From: Neglectibacter timonensis
GTDB lineage: Bacteria > Bacillota > Clostridia > Oscillospirales > Acutalibacteraceae
Length of the DNA stretch: 64,000 bases
Assembly (NCBI RefSeq): GCF_900048895.1
Contig: NZ_LT160639.1
Location: 5,001-69,000, forward strand
Direction: 5' to 3'
Shown here piece by piece: positions 18,250 to 26,033 of this stretch (position 1 is its first letter; the number at the start of each line of letters is the position of its first letter). A program made the position numbers and the translations under genes. The notes below the pieces were generated by a model. The model worked only from the letters and a program-made list of their open reading frames with translations. It did not search any database and was not told the origin of the DNA.

Positions 18250-19017
18250 TTATCGAATTTCTTTTTTGATTTTCCCCAGCGCTCCCTTTTCCAAACGAGA
18301 CACCTGTGCCTGAGAAATCCCAATTTCATTGGCCACTTCCATCTGCGTTTTGCCATCCAGGAACCGCATTGAGAGGATTTTCTTTTCCCGCTCTCCCAAA
18401 TTACGGATCGCCTGTTTTATGGCGATTTCTTCCAGCCAGTCTCCATCGTTTCCATCTCCGACCTGATCCATGATATAAATGGTATCACCGCCGTCGGAAA
18501 AAACCGGCTCATAGAGGGAAACCGGTTCAACAATGGCTTCCAGCGCAACGACTACATCTTCCCGCTTCATATCCAGCTCCCGGGAAATTTCTTCTACTGT
18601 AGGTTCCTTCCCGTTTTCTGCAGTCAGCTTTTCCTTGCACTGAATTGCCTTGTAGGCGGTATCCCGCATAGAACGGCTGACTCGTACGGAATTGTTGTCC
18701 CGCAGAAAACGTCGTACTTCGCCGATAATCATCGGTACCCCATAGGTAGAAAACTGCACGCCCTGATTGACGTCAAAGTGGTCGATAGCCTTCATCAGGC
18801 CGATGCAGCCAACCTGAAACAGATCGTCGGGATTTTCTCCCCTGTTATTAAAACGCTGAATTACGCTCAGTACCAGACGCAGATTGCCGGAAATCAGTTT
18901 TTCCCGCGCCTCTTTATCCCCTTCATGGCTTTTGATCAACAGCTCTCTGGTCTCGCTGCTTTTAAGCACCTTGAGGCGCGACGTGTTGACGCCGCAGATT
19001 TCAACCTTGCCCTGCAT
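18250..19017 (-). CDS. sigG: forespore RNA polymerase sigma factor SigG
   Basis: A 255-aa late-forespore sigma factor. The N-terminal KVEICGVNTSRLKVLKS is diagnostic for SigG. Region 2 (NLRLVLSVIQRF, DDLFQVGCIGLMKAIDHFD and FSTYGVPMIIGEVRRFLRD) and region 4 (LGEREKKILSMRFLDGKTQ with EIGISQAQVSRLEK) are complete. sigG commonly follows spoIIGA-sigE, but here it stands alone between ppa and a SEC-C gene. The Shine-Dalgarno (GGAGG) lies inside a strong hairpin, described separately. Confidence 0.97.
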   Translation of the reverse strand: MQGKVEICGVNTSRLKVLKSSETRELLIKSHEGDKEAREKLISGNLRLVLSVIQRFNNRGENPDDLFQVGCIGLMKAIDHFDVNQGVQFSTYGVPMIIGEVRRFLRDNNSVRVSRSMRDTAYKAIQCKEKLTAENGKEPTVEEISRELDMKREDVVVALEAIVEPVSLYEPVFSDGGDTIYIMDQVGDGNDGDWLEEIAIKQAIRNLGEREKKILSMRFLDGKTQMEVANEIGISQAQVSRLEKGALGKIKKEIR

Positions 19018-19023
19018 GATGAA

Positions 19024-19056
19024 AATACCTCCGCAATTATTTCTTACGGAGGTATT
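19024..19056 (-). promoter_or_regulatory. hairpin sequestering the sigG Shine-Dalgarno
   Basis: On the minus strand AATACCTCCG (19047-19056) and CGGAGGTATT (19024-19033) are perfect complements around a 13-nt loop. The second arm contains the GGAGG that must serve the ATG at 19017. A stem in the leader of B. subtilis sigG that lowers its translation has been reported; this looks like the same device with a different sequence. Confidence 0.75.
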
Positions 19057-19144
19057 GTTTGCATTTTTCAGACCGTTTAATCACAGAAAGCATAGCGTAA
19101 ACCGGACCCTTTGTCCGTTGACGCCCGCCCATATAGGACTTTGC

Positions 19145-19642
19145 TTACATATCGCGGCCGCAGCATTTTTTATATTTTTTTCCGCTTCCACAGGGGCAGG
19201 GATCATTTCGACCGATTTTCTGGCCTTTCACCACAGTTTTGGAAAGCTTCTGCTCTTTATAGAGTTCCTTCCTGCGTTCCTCCGGGATCAACGCATCCCA
19301 CTGAGGCAGATGATAAAGCCAATCAGCCTTTGCGTCCACCATGTTTTTATAGAGGAGCTCCTCCTCGTAATCCAAGTTGACCTCACTGTCTTCCTCGATT
19401 TCTTCCAACGGATTCTTTTCTTTCAAGCTTTCATTAATGCCATCCAGAAAGCCCACCATCGTCATCAGATCCACACCGAACTTTTCAGCATAGCCTTTCA
19501 CGGTGTTCTTATCGGGTTTCTCTTCCAGTATTTTCTTATAAATGTCGGTTTCGGTGCTGAAATAGGTTTCCCAAAATTTCACGCCGTCCGGGCCGCTCTG
19601 CTTTTCTTCTGCATATTTTTGCCACTGCTCGAATAAGGCCAT
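19145..19642 (-). CDS. SEC-C motif protein
   Basis: 165 aa. The C-terminus [19 protein letters not shown] is the SEC-C zinc motif (CxCxnCC), as at the end of SecA. The rest is an acidic helical domain ([14 protein letters not shown] onward) that resembles no SecA domain. Members of this short family have no established role; metal or protein binding is likely. ATG at 19642 has GGAGTGG about 9 nt upstream; an in-frame start 19 codons earlier lacks a site. Confidence 0.82.
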   Translation of the reverse strand: MALFEQWQKYAEEKQSGPDGVKFWETYFSTETDIYKKILEEKPDKNTVKGYAEKFGVDLMTMVGFLDGINESLKEKNPLEEIEEDSEVNLDYEEELLYKNMVDAKADWLYHLPQWDALIPEERRKELYKEQKLSKTVVKGQKIGRNDPCPCGSGKKYKKCCGRDM

Positions 19643-19689
19643 GACGTCCACTCCATTGCTTGAGATATTTTCAGTTCTTTCGGTTTTGT

Positions 19690-19718
19690 ATCTTATCATT
19701 TTTTGACGTATCTGTCAA
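19690..19718 (-). promoter_or_regulatory. promoter of the SEC-C gene
   Basis: TTGACA (19713-19718), a 17-nt spacer and TAAGAT (19690-19695) on the minus strand, 48 nt before the chosen start. Confidence 0.65.
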
Positions 19719-19871
19719 CGAAATCCGCTTTTCTCTCCTTTTCCCCTTGAATCCAGAAAAAAAACATGGTATGTTTCCCAAAGAAATAAATATCTCCGGC
19801 GGTCCTGCATACACTACAGCATCCGGGAAGGCCGCAGAAAGTGCAGGCATATAACGAGGAGGCCCACACAG

Positions 19872-21218
19872 ATGCACATAGAGGTACAAATCGAAATACC
19901 GGATTATGTTAACAAACTGATGGCAAAATTAAATGATGCAGGTTATGAAGCCTGGTGTGTAGGCGGCTGTGTCCGGGACAGTCTCCTGGGGCGCATTCCT
20001 GAAGACTGGGATCTGGCTGTTTCATCCCTGCCGCCCGAAACCAAACAAGTGTTTTCCGATTATCCCACCTTTGATGTAGGGATGCGTCACGGGACCATCT
20101 CGGTACTCTCTGAAGGTCACACGGTGGAGCTCACCACCTTTCGGATGGACGGCGTCTACTCCGATGCCCGCCATCCGGACAGCGTCCAGTTTTCCAACTC
20201 CTTGGAAGAGGATCTCTCCCGCAGGGATTTCACCGTTAACGCTATGGCGTACCGGCAAAACAGCGGGTTGAGGGACCCTTTCGACGGGCTGCGCGATCTG
20301 GAAACCGGGCTGCTGCGCTGTGTAGGGATTCCCGCAAAACGCTTTTCAGAAGATGCTCTCCGCGTTCTGCGCTGCCTGCGCTTTTCCTCTACGCTGGGAT
20401 TTGCAATAGAACCGGAAACCCTGCAGGCGGCCATGGACGCCCGAGGACTTCTGGAAGACGTATCCAGGGAAAGAGTACGGGACGAACTGCAAAAGCTACT
20501 TTGCGGAACAGATGCTGCCGAGACGCTTCGCCGGAATTCCGAAATTCTGTTTTCTCTGCTGCCCGAACTGGCTCCTTTGGCCTCCTGCAATTATGAAACG
20601 CTTTATCACCGGTGCAGCGTATGGGAGCACAGCCTACAGGTACTGAGCGCCGTTTCGCCAAATCCACTGCTGCGCTGGTCCGCACTGCTGCATGATTGCG
20701 GCAAACCTGCCTGTAAAAGAGCCCCTGAGAAAGGAACAGCTCATTTTCATGGAGACGCCTCAGAAAGCGAGCAGCTCGCAGGCATGATCCTGAAACGCCT
20801 GCGCTTTCCGAATCGGGACTCAGACAGAGTCTGCTCGCTAATCCGGTATCACGGGGAAGCGCTTCCCCTTCCTGAAAAAAGGCTGAAAAAGCTTTTGGGA
20901 GAATTCGGCGGAGACTGGGTCTTTGAGCTCTTCTCACTGATGCGTGCAAACCTTGCAGGACAAGACACAAATCGTTTAGAGGAACACCTGACAGCTCTGC
21001 GGGACAGTCAGGAGCTTGCAGAGACAATTCTTTCACGGCAGGACTGTTTGACTCTTCGGGATTTAGCCGTCACCGGGAAAGATCTTTTATCTCTCGGATA
21101 TCACCCAGGTCCCGCTTTGGGGAAGGAGCTCTCCTTCCTGTTGGAAAAAGTCCTATCGGGAACTCTCGAAAACGACCGGGACATCCTGCTGCAGGAAGCG
21201 GAAAAAACAAGAAGCTGA
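19872..21218 (+). CDS. cca: CCA tRNA nucleotidyltransferase
   Basis: A 448-aa class II tRNA nucleotidyltransferase, which adds or repairs the 3' CCA of tRNAs. The head domain shows GGCVRDSLLGR, the catalytic carboxylates in EDWDLAVSS, LTTFRMDG and RRDFTVNAMAY. A later HD-type region has LLHDCGKP (about residue 275), as in the longer bacterial forms with a phosphohydrolase-like tail. ATG at 19872 has GAGGAGG 8 nt upstream. Monocistronic, with its own terminator. Confidence 0.93.
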   Translation: MHIEVQIEIPDYVNKLMAKLNDAGYEAWCVGGCVRDSLLGRIPEDWDLAVSSLPPETKQVFSDYPTFDVGMRHGTISVLSEGHTVELTTFRMDGVYSDARHPDSVQFSNSLEEDLSRRDFTVNAMAYRQNSGLRDPFDGLRDLETGLLRCVGIPAKRFSEDALRVLRCLRFSSTLGFAIEPETLQAAMDARGLLEDVSRERVRDELQKLLCGTDAAETLRRNSEILFSLLPELAPLASCNYETLYHRCSVWEHSLQVLSAVSPNPLLRWSALLHDCGKPACKRAPEKGTAHFHGDASESEQLAGMILKRLRFPNRDSDRVCSLIRYHGEALPLPEKRLKKLLGEFGGDWVFELFSLMRANLAGQDTNRLEEHLTALRDSQELAETILSRQDCLTLRDLAVTGKDLLSLGYHPGPALGKELSFLLEKVLSGTLENDRDILLQEAEKTRS

Positions 21219-21267
21219 GGCAAAGCAGTGCAGCACATAACTGCCGCCGCTTCGCCTCAGCCTTTTT
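21214..21267 (+). terminator. cca terminator
   Basis: GCTGAGGC...AAGC pairs with GCTTC-GCCTCAGC across a variable middle and is followed by CTTTTT. It overlaps the cca stop. Confidence 0.65.
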
Positions 21268-21279
21268 CTGCTATCGGCC

Positions 21280-21627
21280 CTATGTAGGAAGGCCGAAGCT
21301 GATGGAAAGAGCCTCGTTCACCCGGTTCATGGAGTTCTCATCGAGCTTGCCCATCTTTTCTTTGAGACGGTGCTTGTCGATTGTGCGTACTTGTTCCAAA
21401 AGCACAACGGAATCTTTCATGAGTCCGGAGGATCCGGTATCCACTTCGATATGGGTGGGCAGATTTGCCTTATCCCGCTGGCTGGTGATCGCTGCCGCTA
21501 TTACAGTGGGACTGAATTTATTTCCCACATCGTTCTGCACGATAAGGACCGGCCTCACACCTCCCTGCTCGGAACCGACTACGGGGCTCAAATCTGCATA
21601 ATAGATGTCTCCTCTGTGTACTATCAC
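21280..21627 (-). CDS. MazF/EndoA-type mRNA interferase
   Basis: About 115 aa, closely like the B. subtilis EndoA (NdoA) toxin: [37 protein letters not shown] and [17 protein letters not shown]. EndoA cuts single-stranded RNA at short motifs. The start is set at GTG 21627 ([11 protein letters not shown]) with GGAGAG 8 nt upstream, matching EndoA; the frame runs 10 codons further. No antitoxin gene lies next to it: the 236 nt upstream are non-coding, and the neighbour is an oxidoreductase gene. The partner must be elsewhere or absent. Confidence 0.88.
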   Translation of the reverse strand: MIVHRGDIYYADLSPVVGSEQGGVRPVLIVQNDVGNKFSPTVIAAAITSQRDKANLPTHIEVDTGSSGLMKDSVVLLEQVRTIDKHRLKEKMGKLDENSMNRVNEALSISFGLPT

Positions 21628-21726
21628 GGTTTTCACTCTCCGGTAAAAATCTTTCACTGATAGTTTGCCACCATTTCAGAAGCTTAATCACTTTTCAGCC
21701 AATGCCGGAAAAAACTTCTATCCTAG

Positions 21727-21754
21727 TTTATAGCGGCAGGGCAACTTTTGTGAA
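21727..21754 (-). promoter_or_regulatory. candidate promoter of the MazF-type gene
   Basis: TTCACA (21749-21754), a 16-nt spacer and TATAAA (21727-21732) on the minus strand, in the 200-nt gap upstream of the toxin gene. Confidence 0.4.
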
Positions 21755-21862
21755 AGACCGGAGCGATAGTTTTCAGGAACAAGTTTTCTTTTATAGCAAG
21801 AGCCCCGCTTTCTTCCCGGAAACAAGCACATGGTCTCCTACCTGTACTCCTGTATCTATCTG

Positions 21863-23233
21863 CTAGTTCACAGCGGTGAACAGATCGTTCAGCGCCTCGC
21901 TCATAGTCGGATGAGTATACACTGCATCCCGCAGCTCCGTATAGGGAATCCCTGCATCAATAGCCAGTTTGAGCAGGTTGATCAGCTCTTGAGATTCTGC
22001 ACAGAACAGGTGTGCTCCAAGGAGCTGTCCCGTCTCTGCGTCTACAATGGCTTTCAGCAGACCGTTCGTCTGCCGCAGTACCTTGGCTTTAGGAACAGCA
22101 GCTGCAGGCAGCCGCGCAACCTTGACCGCATGACCCTTTTTCACCGCTTCTTCCTCAGTCAGCCCAACCCGGGAAAGAGGGGGATCCAAAAAGACACTGT
22201 AGGGAATTGCGCCGCGGTTTTCAGTCGTACGGGAACCGTCCCCTAACAGCTGTGACTTTACAATCCGGCTGTCGTCAAGAGAGATATAAGTGAACTGTAA
22301 TCCCCCTGCCACGTCGCCCATAGCCCAGATATGAGGCACATTGGTGCGCAGATGTTCGTCCGTCTTGACCGCGCCGTATGCTGTGAGTTCAATTCCTGCC
22401 ACTTCCGGATGAAGTTCCTGAAGATTGGGACGTCGGCCCGTGGCAACCAATACCGCATTGCAGCTGAGTTTTCTCTCCCCGTACTCGGTCCTGACAGTGA
22501 GATCTGCCCCATCCTCCCGGTCACGGATTTTTTGAACCTGTATGCCCCGCAGTACCTGAATGCCGCGTGCTTCCAGGTTCTCCAGGACGGCCGCAGCGAT
22601 TTCAGCATCCTCCCTCGGCAAAAATATATCGCTGTCCTGGAGTACGACTACATCAGAGCCAAAATTCCTGTAATAAGAAGCAAATTCAAGGCCAATATAG
22701 CCGCCTCCGATAATCACAAGTTTGCCTGGCAGAGTCTCCAGTTCCATCATAGTCTCACTGGTATAGACAAAACGGCTGCTCTGCAGTCCGTCAACCGGCG
22801 GCAGAAACGGCCTAGCGCCTGTATTGATGAAAATACGCTCTCCCCAAAGCACATCCTCCGTTCCATCCGCCTTTTCCAGCCTTATCCGGTGATCGTCCAG
22901 AAAAGTGGCGGTTCCCAGGATTACTTTTACACCTGCAGAAACTGCCTTCTCCAGATTTTTTTGCCGAAGCGCAGCGGTCAGCTCCCGTTTTTCCCAGATG
23001 GCCGTGCGATAACGGACAGCCCGTTCCCGAAACGTTCCTCCCTGCGCCTGAGAAAACCGTGCGCTATGTTCCAGAGCTTTGGAGGGAATACAGGCCACAT
23101 TGATGCAGGTGCCGCCGTACATTAAAGGAGATTTCTCAATCAGCGCCACGCTCTGCCCAGCGGCGGCAAGAACACCAGCAAGCGTCTTACCGCCTTTTCC
23201 GAAACCGATAATCATGTTCTCGAACTTTTTCAT
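21863..23233 (-). CDS. RclA-like flavoprotein disulfide reductase
   Basis: 456 aa, pyridine nucleotide-disulfide oxidoreductase family I. The FAD-binding start is MIIGFGKGGKTLAG, and the redox pair is Cys43/Cys48 in GGTCINVACIPSKAL. The NAD(P) Rossmann segment is KLVIIGGGYIGLEFASYYRN, and the C-terminal catalytic HPTMSE is present. The GFGKGGKTLA and MYGGTCIN details match RclA, which reduces hypothiocyanous acid and protects against reactive chlorine, more than lipoamide dehydrogenase. No 2-oxoacid dehydrogenase genes are nearby. A good promoter with direct repeats lies upstream. RclA-type activity is inferred; mercuric reductase is unlikely, as no Hg-binding Cys pair is seen at the C-terminus. 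Confidence 0.8.
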   Translation of the reverse strand: MKKFENMIIGFGKGGKTLAGVLAAAGQSVALIEKSPLMYGGTCINVACIPSKALEHSARFSQAQGGTFRERAVRYRTAIWEKRELTAALRQKNLEKAVSAGVKVILGTATFLDDHRIRLEKADGTEDVLWGERIFINTGARPFLPPVDGLQSSRFVYTSETMMELETLPGKLVIIGGGYIGLEFASYYRNFGSDVVVLQDSDIFLPREDAEIAAAVLENLEARGIQVLRGIQVQKIRDREDGADLTVRTEYGERKLSCNAVLVATGRRPNLQELHPEVAGIELTAYGAVKTDEHLRTNVPHIWAMGDVAGGLQFTYISLDDSRIVKSQLLGDGSRTTENRGAIPYSVFLDPPLSRVGLTEEEAVKKGHAVKVARLPAAAVPKAKVLRQTNGLLKAIVDAETGQLLGAHLFCAESQELINLLKLAIDAGIPYTELRDAVYTHPTMSEALNDLFTAVN

Positions 23234-23420
23234 TGGATTTCCTTCTTTCCGTTTTTGGATTTTCTGAATTTGCAAAGCGGGATTTTCTTTGTTCTGACTT
23301 TGAGCCAGGTTTGAACAGGACCAAACCGCGATACCACCGGAATCATAAATTTTTAGATACCCAAATTCTATTAACGGGTTAGATGTTTAGTCCGCCGCCT
23401 GGTTGTACAAAAATGCTTTT

Positions 23421-23484
23421 ATACTGTAATAATTCAAATTTCAGTTCATACTGTAACAATACTATATACATTTCTTAGTGTCAA
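23421..23484 (-). promoter_or_regulatory. promoter with two direct repeats, RclA-like gene
   Basis: TTGACA (23479-23484), a 17-nt spacer and TATTGT (23456-23461) on the minus strand. TTACAGTAT occurs twice in the same orientation (23448-23456 and 23421-23429), starting at the -10 and again 27 nt on. This spacing suits an operator for a repressor. The leader is then about 190 nt long. 23485-23629 has nothing else recognised. Confidence 0.6.
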
Positions 23485-23629
23485 GTCTTTTCAGGAATAA
23501 AATAATAAACATTCACTTTTTTCTAAGCACAGTTTCATTCTGCCAGCTTGATATAGAAAATACATCGGCAGTTTTTGACGATTTGATAGAGCGGAAAGAA
23601 AAATAAAATTAAAAAAGCCAAAAAAGGGC

Positions 23630-23658
23630 TTGCATTTTTTTTAGGCCTATGGTATTAT
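23630..23658 (+). promoter_or_regulatory. tRNA-Ala promoter
   Basis: TTGCAT (23630-23635), a 17-nt spacer and TATTAT (23653-23658), about 45 nt before the first tRNA-Ala half. This is probably the native promoter of the locus and could still read through to the intact tRNA at 23802. Confidence 0.7.
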
Positions 23659-23710
23659 ATCAAAGCACTTGAGAGATGAAGTTTTTTTAAAGTCGGCAAA
23701 CGACTATTAT

Positions 23711-23762
23711 GGGGGTATAGCTCAGCTGGGAGCCCGGTTGAAGCGGTTACGTATCCCCGTAG
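23711..23762 (+). other. attL: tRNA-Ala 5' half joined to element arm
   Basis: 23711-23732 equals the first 22 nt of the intact tRNA-Ala gene at 23802, up to and including GGAG. Then the sequence changes to an element arm with CGGTTACGTATCCCC (23743-23757). That arm is nearly the inverse of GGGGGTACGTAACCG in the two right-hand junctions, as expected for the two arms of a serine-integrase attP. Confidence 0.75.
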
Positions 23763-23801
23763 TTCAAAACCTAAAATCGAATATGCACTCTCTTACAATC
23801 T

Positions 23802-23877
<76 letters not shown>

Positions 23878-23897
23878 ACATTCAAGAGAGTGCAGAC

Positions 23898-23929
23898 AAA
23901 AACCCGTTTCTGAAAAGAAGCGGGTTTTT
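23898..23929. terminator. terminator, tRNA-Ala and recombinase 1
   Basis: AAAAACCCG and CGGGTTTTT arms, with an inner TTCT/AGAA pair, flanked by T-rich sequence on both strands. It can end the tRNA on the plus strand and the serine recombinase on the minus strand. Confidence 0.75.
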
Positions 23930-23932
23930 GCT

Positions 23933-25537
23933 TTATGCGGCTATGGTCACAATGTCCATTCCGAGGCTAAACTGGTTAAAGTCGATGTTGAAATCAATGT
24001 GCAGCTTGTAGTCCCGGTAAACCTCCACCCGCCCGATCAGGCAGTTGACGATCATCTTCTTTGCTTCAAAGCTGGCCGTGTCGTACATTTCAGACCAGGA
24101 AATAATGTCGTCGTATTGGGCGTTGAGCGAGGCCAGGACGGCCTGCCCCTCGTCGTAGGCGGCCTGGGCCGCGTCATAGTTGCGTTTCAGTTCAGTGCAT
24201 TTGGCCTCGGCCTCGGCAATCAGTGAGCCCAGCAGGGATTGAGAAAATGCGCTTTCCCCGTGGATCGCCTTGATGACCTCCCCTTTCAGCGTGTCCAGGT
24301 CGGCGGCGGCCTTGGTATAATCGGCCCGGACAGAGGCCAGCAGATTTTTCCGCTCCTCCATCTTTTCCCGGTAGCGGACATTGACAATCTCACTTTTGGG
24401 GACAGCCTTCATGCGCTCAAATATCTGGCGCACCAGCTTGTCAATGATACTATCCAGAATGTGGGCCGTGTAGCCGGTTGGCCCGTCGCACTCGGTTTGC
24501 TTGCGCGTCTTGCCGTAGCAGATATACCGCACACGCTTTACCACCCGGCTGGGGTCATCTTTGCAGGGATAAGCCTTGCCGTTAGTGGTCAGGGAGAGGC
24601 GGGAGCCACAATGACCGCAAAAGACGTTCCCGGCCAACAGGGAATTGCCCCTGGTGTTCAGGGGGACGGTGCGCTCCTGTTCGGCGGAGTTGGCGCGGGC
24701 GGTGCGTATCTTTTGAGCGGCCTCGAACAGCTCCGGCGGGATAATCTGCAAATGGGGCTGGACGGGGGAACGGCTTTCGCCGCTTCTCAGAACCCCGGTA
24801 TAGGTGAGATTGCAAATGATACCCCGGATACTGGCGTGGTGCCACTTCTTGCCCGTCCGGGCCCGGTAGCCCTTGTTGTTCAGGTAGCTGGCGATCCGCT
24901 GGGCTCCGTAGCCCTCATGCACGTACTTGTCAAAGATAATCCGTACCACGGCGGCCTCGGCCTCGTTGACGGCCAAATCAAAGACTTCATGCTTGCGCTT
25001 GTTGATCCGCCCGCTTTTTACGAGGTCGTATCCGTAGGGGGCGTTACCGCCCTTGTAGTGCCCCTCCTCCACCATTTGGCCCAGGCTCGTCCGGGTGCGG
25101 ATGGAGGTCTTTTCACTTTCACCGTCGGCCTGCCAAAACCGTATGTAGTTGGTGAGCTTGTCGGTGTGATTGTCAAACCGCTGCTCACCCTCCTGGGTGC
25201 TCCACACCCGGACGCCGTTCTTGACAAACCATTCCACCACAAAGGGCGTTTCATCCGCGATGCGGCCAATGCGGTCAAACATGAACACAAGCAGAATGTC
25301 AAACTTGCCCTGCTTGGCGTGTTCCTTGATAATCTGCACCTTGTCCCGGTTTTCCGCCCGTACCTTGTGGCCGGAAACGCCGTCCTCTTGTTCCTCGTGA
25401 ATAATCGTCCAGCCCTTTTCCTCTGCGAAGCGGTGACAGGCTTTGCGCTGCATGGGGATGTCCGCCTGGTTTTTATCGTCGTGATCCACCTGCTTGTCGG
25501 TGGAAACTCTGTATAAGCAATAAACCCGGTTTTCCAT
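23933..25537 (-). CDS. large serine recombinase 1 (site-specific integrase)
   Basis: 534 aa. The N-terminal resolvase domain (1-150) starts MENRVYCLYRVSTDKQ; Ser12 in YRVST is the nucleophile. DILLVFMFDRIGR and the EKTSIRTR catalytic Arg region follow. The recombinase domain (about 175-280) has GNAPYGYDL and HHASIRGIICNLTYTGVL. A zinc ribbon (FCGHCGSRL, then a second Cys pair around YICYG and ECDG) and a coiled-coil segment (about 385-475) follow. ATG at 25537 has AAAGGA upstream. It ends 56 nt from the intact tRNA-Ala, as is usual for an integrase next to its attachment site. It resembles recombinase 2 at 44-45.7 kb throughout. Confidence 0.93.
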   Translation of the reverse strand: MENRVYCLYRVSTDKQVDHDDKNQADIPMQRKACHRFAEEKGWTIIHEEQEDGVSGHKVRAENRDKVQIIKEHAKQGKFDILLVFMFDRIGRIADETPFVVEWFVKNGVRVWSTQEGEQRFDNHTDKLTNYIRFWQADGESEKTSIRTRTSLGQMVEEGHYKGGNAPYGYDLVKSGRINKRKHEVFDLAVNEAEAAVVRIIFDKYVHEGYGAQRIASYLNNKGYRARTGKKWHHASIRGIICNLTYTGVLRSGESRSPVQPHLQIIPPELFEAAQKIRTARANSAEQERTVPLNTRGNSLLAGNVFCGHCGSRLSLTTNGKAYPCKDDPSRVVKRVRYICYGKTRKQTECDGPTGYTAHILDSIIDKLVRQIFERMKAVPKSEIVNVRYREKMEERKNLLASVRADYTKAAADLDTLKGEVIKAIHGESAFSQSLLGSLIAEAEAKCTELKRNYDAAQAAYDEGQAVLASLNAQYDDIISWSEMYDTASFEAKKMIVNCLIGRVEVYRDYKLHIDFNIDFNQFSLGMDIVTIAA

Positions 25538-25581
25538 ATTGATCCGTCCTTTCTCAATCATACGTTGTCAAATTGAGATGA

Positions 25582-25599
25582 CGCATCAATACGTGGGAA
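25582..25599 (-). repeat. end-associated 18-bp motif, copy by recombinase 1
   Basis: The minus strand reads TTCCCACGTATTGATGCG. The same motif, with one or two changes, precedes both right-hand att arms (39764-39781 and 43753-43769). Here it sits 45 nt upstream of the recombinase 1 start and may mark a former element end. Confidence 0.6.
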
Positions 25600-25738
25600 A
25601 TATGAAGTTTTCAAGGTACATAGAGAGTATCCCCACTATTATTATCCCTCTGTTCCGGGTGGATTGCAAGGATGCCTCCGGCCCTATTTTGGTGGGCGCT
25701 GCTTACAAAAGCGGACAGCAAAATCTGTTTGACCTGCC

Positions 25739-25772
25739 CCAGGGCCGCCGCTAAAAACCGCGCTTTTCTCAT
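25739..25772 (-). pseudogene. 5' stub of a DUF4366-type gene
   Basis: An ATG at 25772 overlaps the DUF4315 stop (ATGA) and reads MRKARFLAAAL, the start of a signal peptide. This is where Tn1549-like elements carry DUF4366. The reading then turns into unrelated residues (GQVKQILLSAF onward), so only about 11 codons remain. The junction lies near 25740; 25600-25738 is unassigned sequence. Confidence 0.5.
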
Positions 25773-26020
25773 TCCGCCGCCCCCTCTCCCGCAGGGCCGG
25801 ACTTCTGGCCACCCTGGCCAGAAGCGCCCCGGAGCTTCTGGAGCAGGAGGGGCAGCTCGTCCAGGGGGACGCTCATACCCCGCACGATGTCCACGATCTC
25901 CTCGTTTTCCGCCTCCCGGTGCTTCTGCTCCAATTCTTTCAGCTTGGCCTGGGCCTCGCTGATCTTGGCCTTGACCTTTTCCATCTCGGCCTGGATTTTC
26001 GCGCTTTTGCTTGTCGCCAT
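25769..26020 (-). CDS. DUF4315 family protein
   Basis: 83 aa. Residues 1-50 form a highly charged coiled coil (SKSAKIQAEMEKVKAKISEA onward); EEIVDIVRGMSVPLDELPLLL is typical of DUF4315. The family is a standard small protein of Tn1549-like conjugation modules, placed after the NlpC/P60 gene; its exact role is unknown. Its last third contains repeat copy 1, translated as ASGQGGQK, so the palindrome has become part of the protein. Confidence 0.82.
   Translation of the reverse strand: MATSKSAKIQAEMEKVKAKISEAQAKLKELEQKHREAENEEIVDIVRGMSVPLDELPLLLQKLRGASGQGGQKSGPAGEGAAE
25802..25824. repeat. TGGCCA palindrome, copy 1
   Basis: CTTCTGGCCA, a 3-nt loop CCC and TGGCCAGAAG: a perfect 10-bp stem inside the 3' end of the DUF4315 gene. 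Confidence 0.8.
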
Positions 26021-26033
26021 GTAAAACCTCCAA

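Noticed and set aside
25539-25754. Plus-strand frame ending GPILVGAAYKSGQQNLFDLP
   Set aside because: Its first half is antisense to recombinase control sequence; the end looks protein-like but matches nothing I recognise. Possibly debris from another element.
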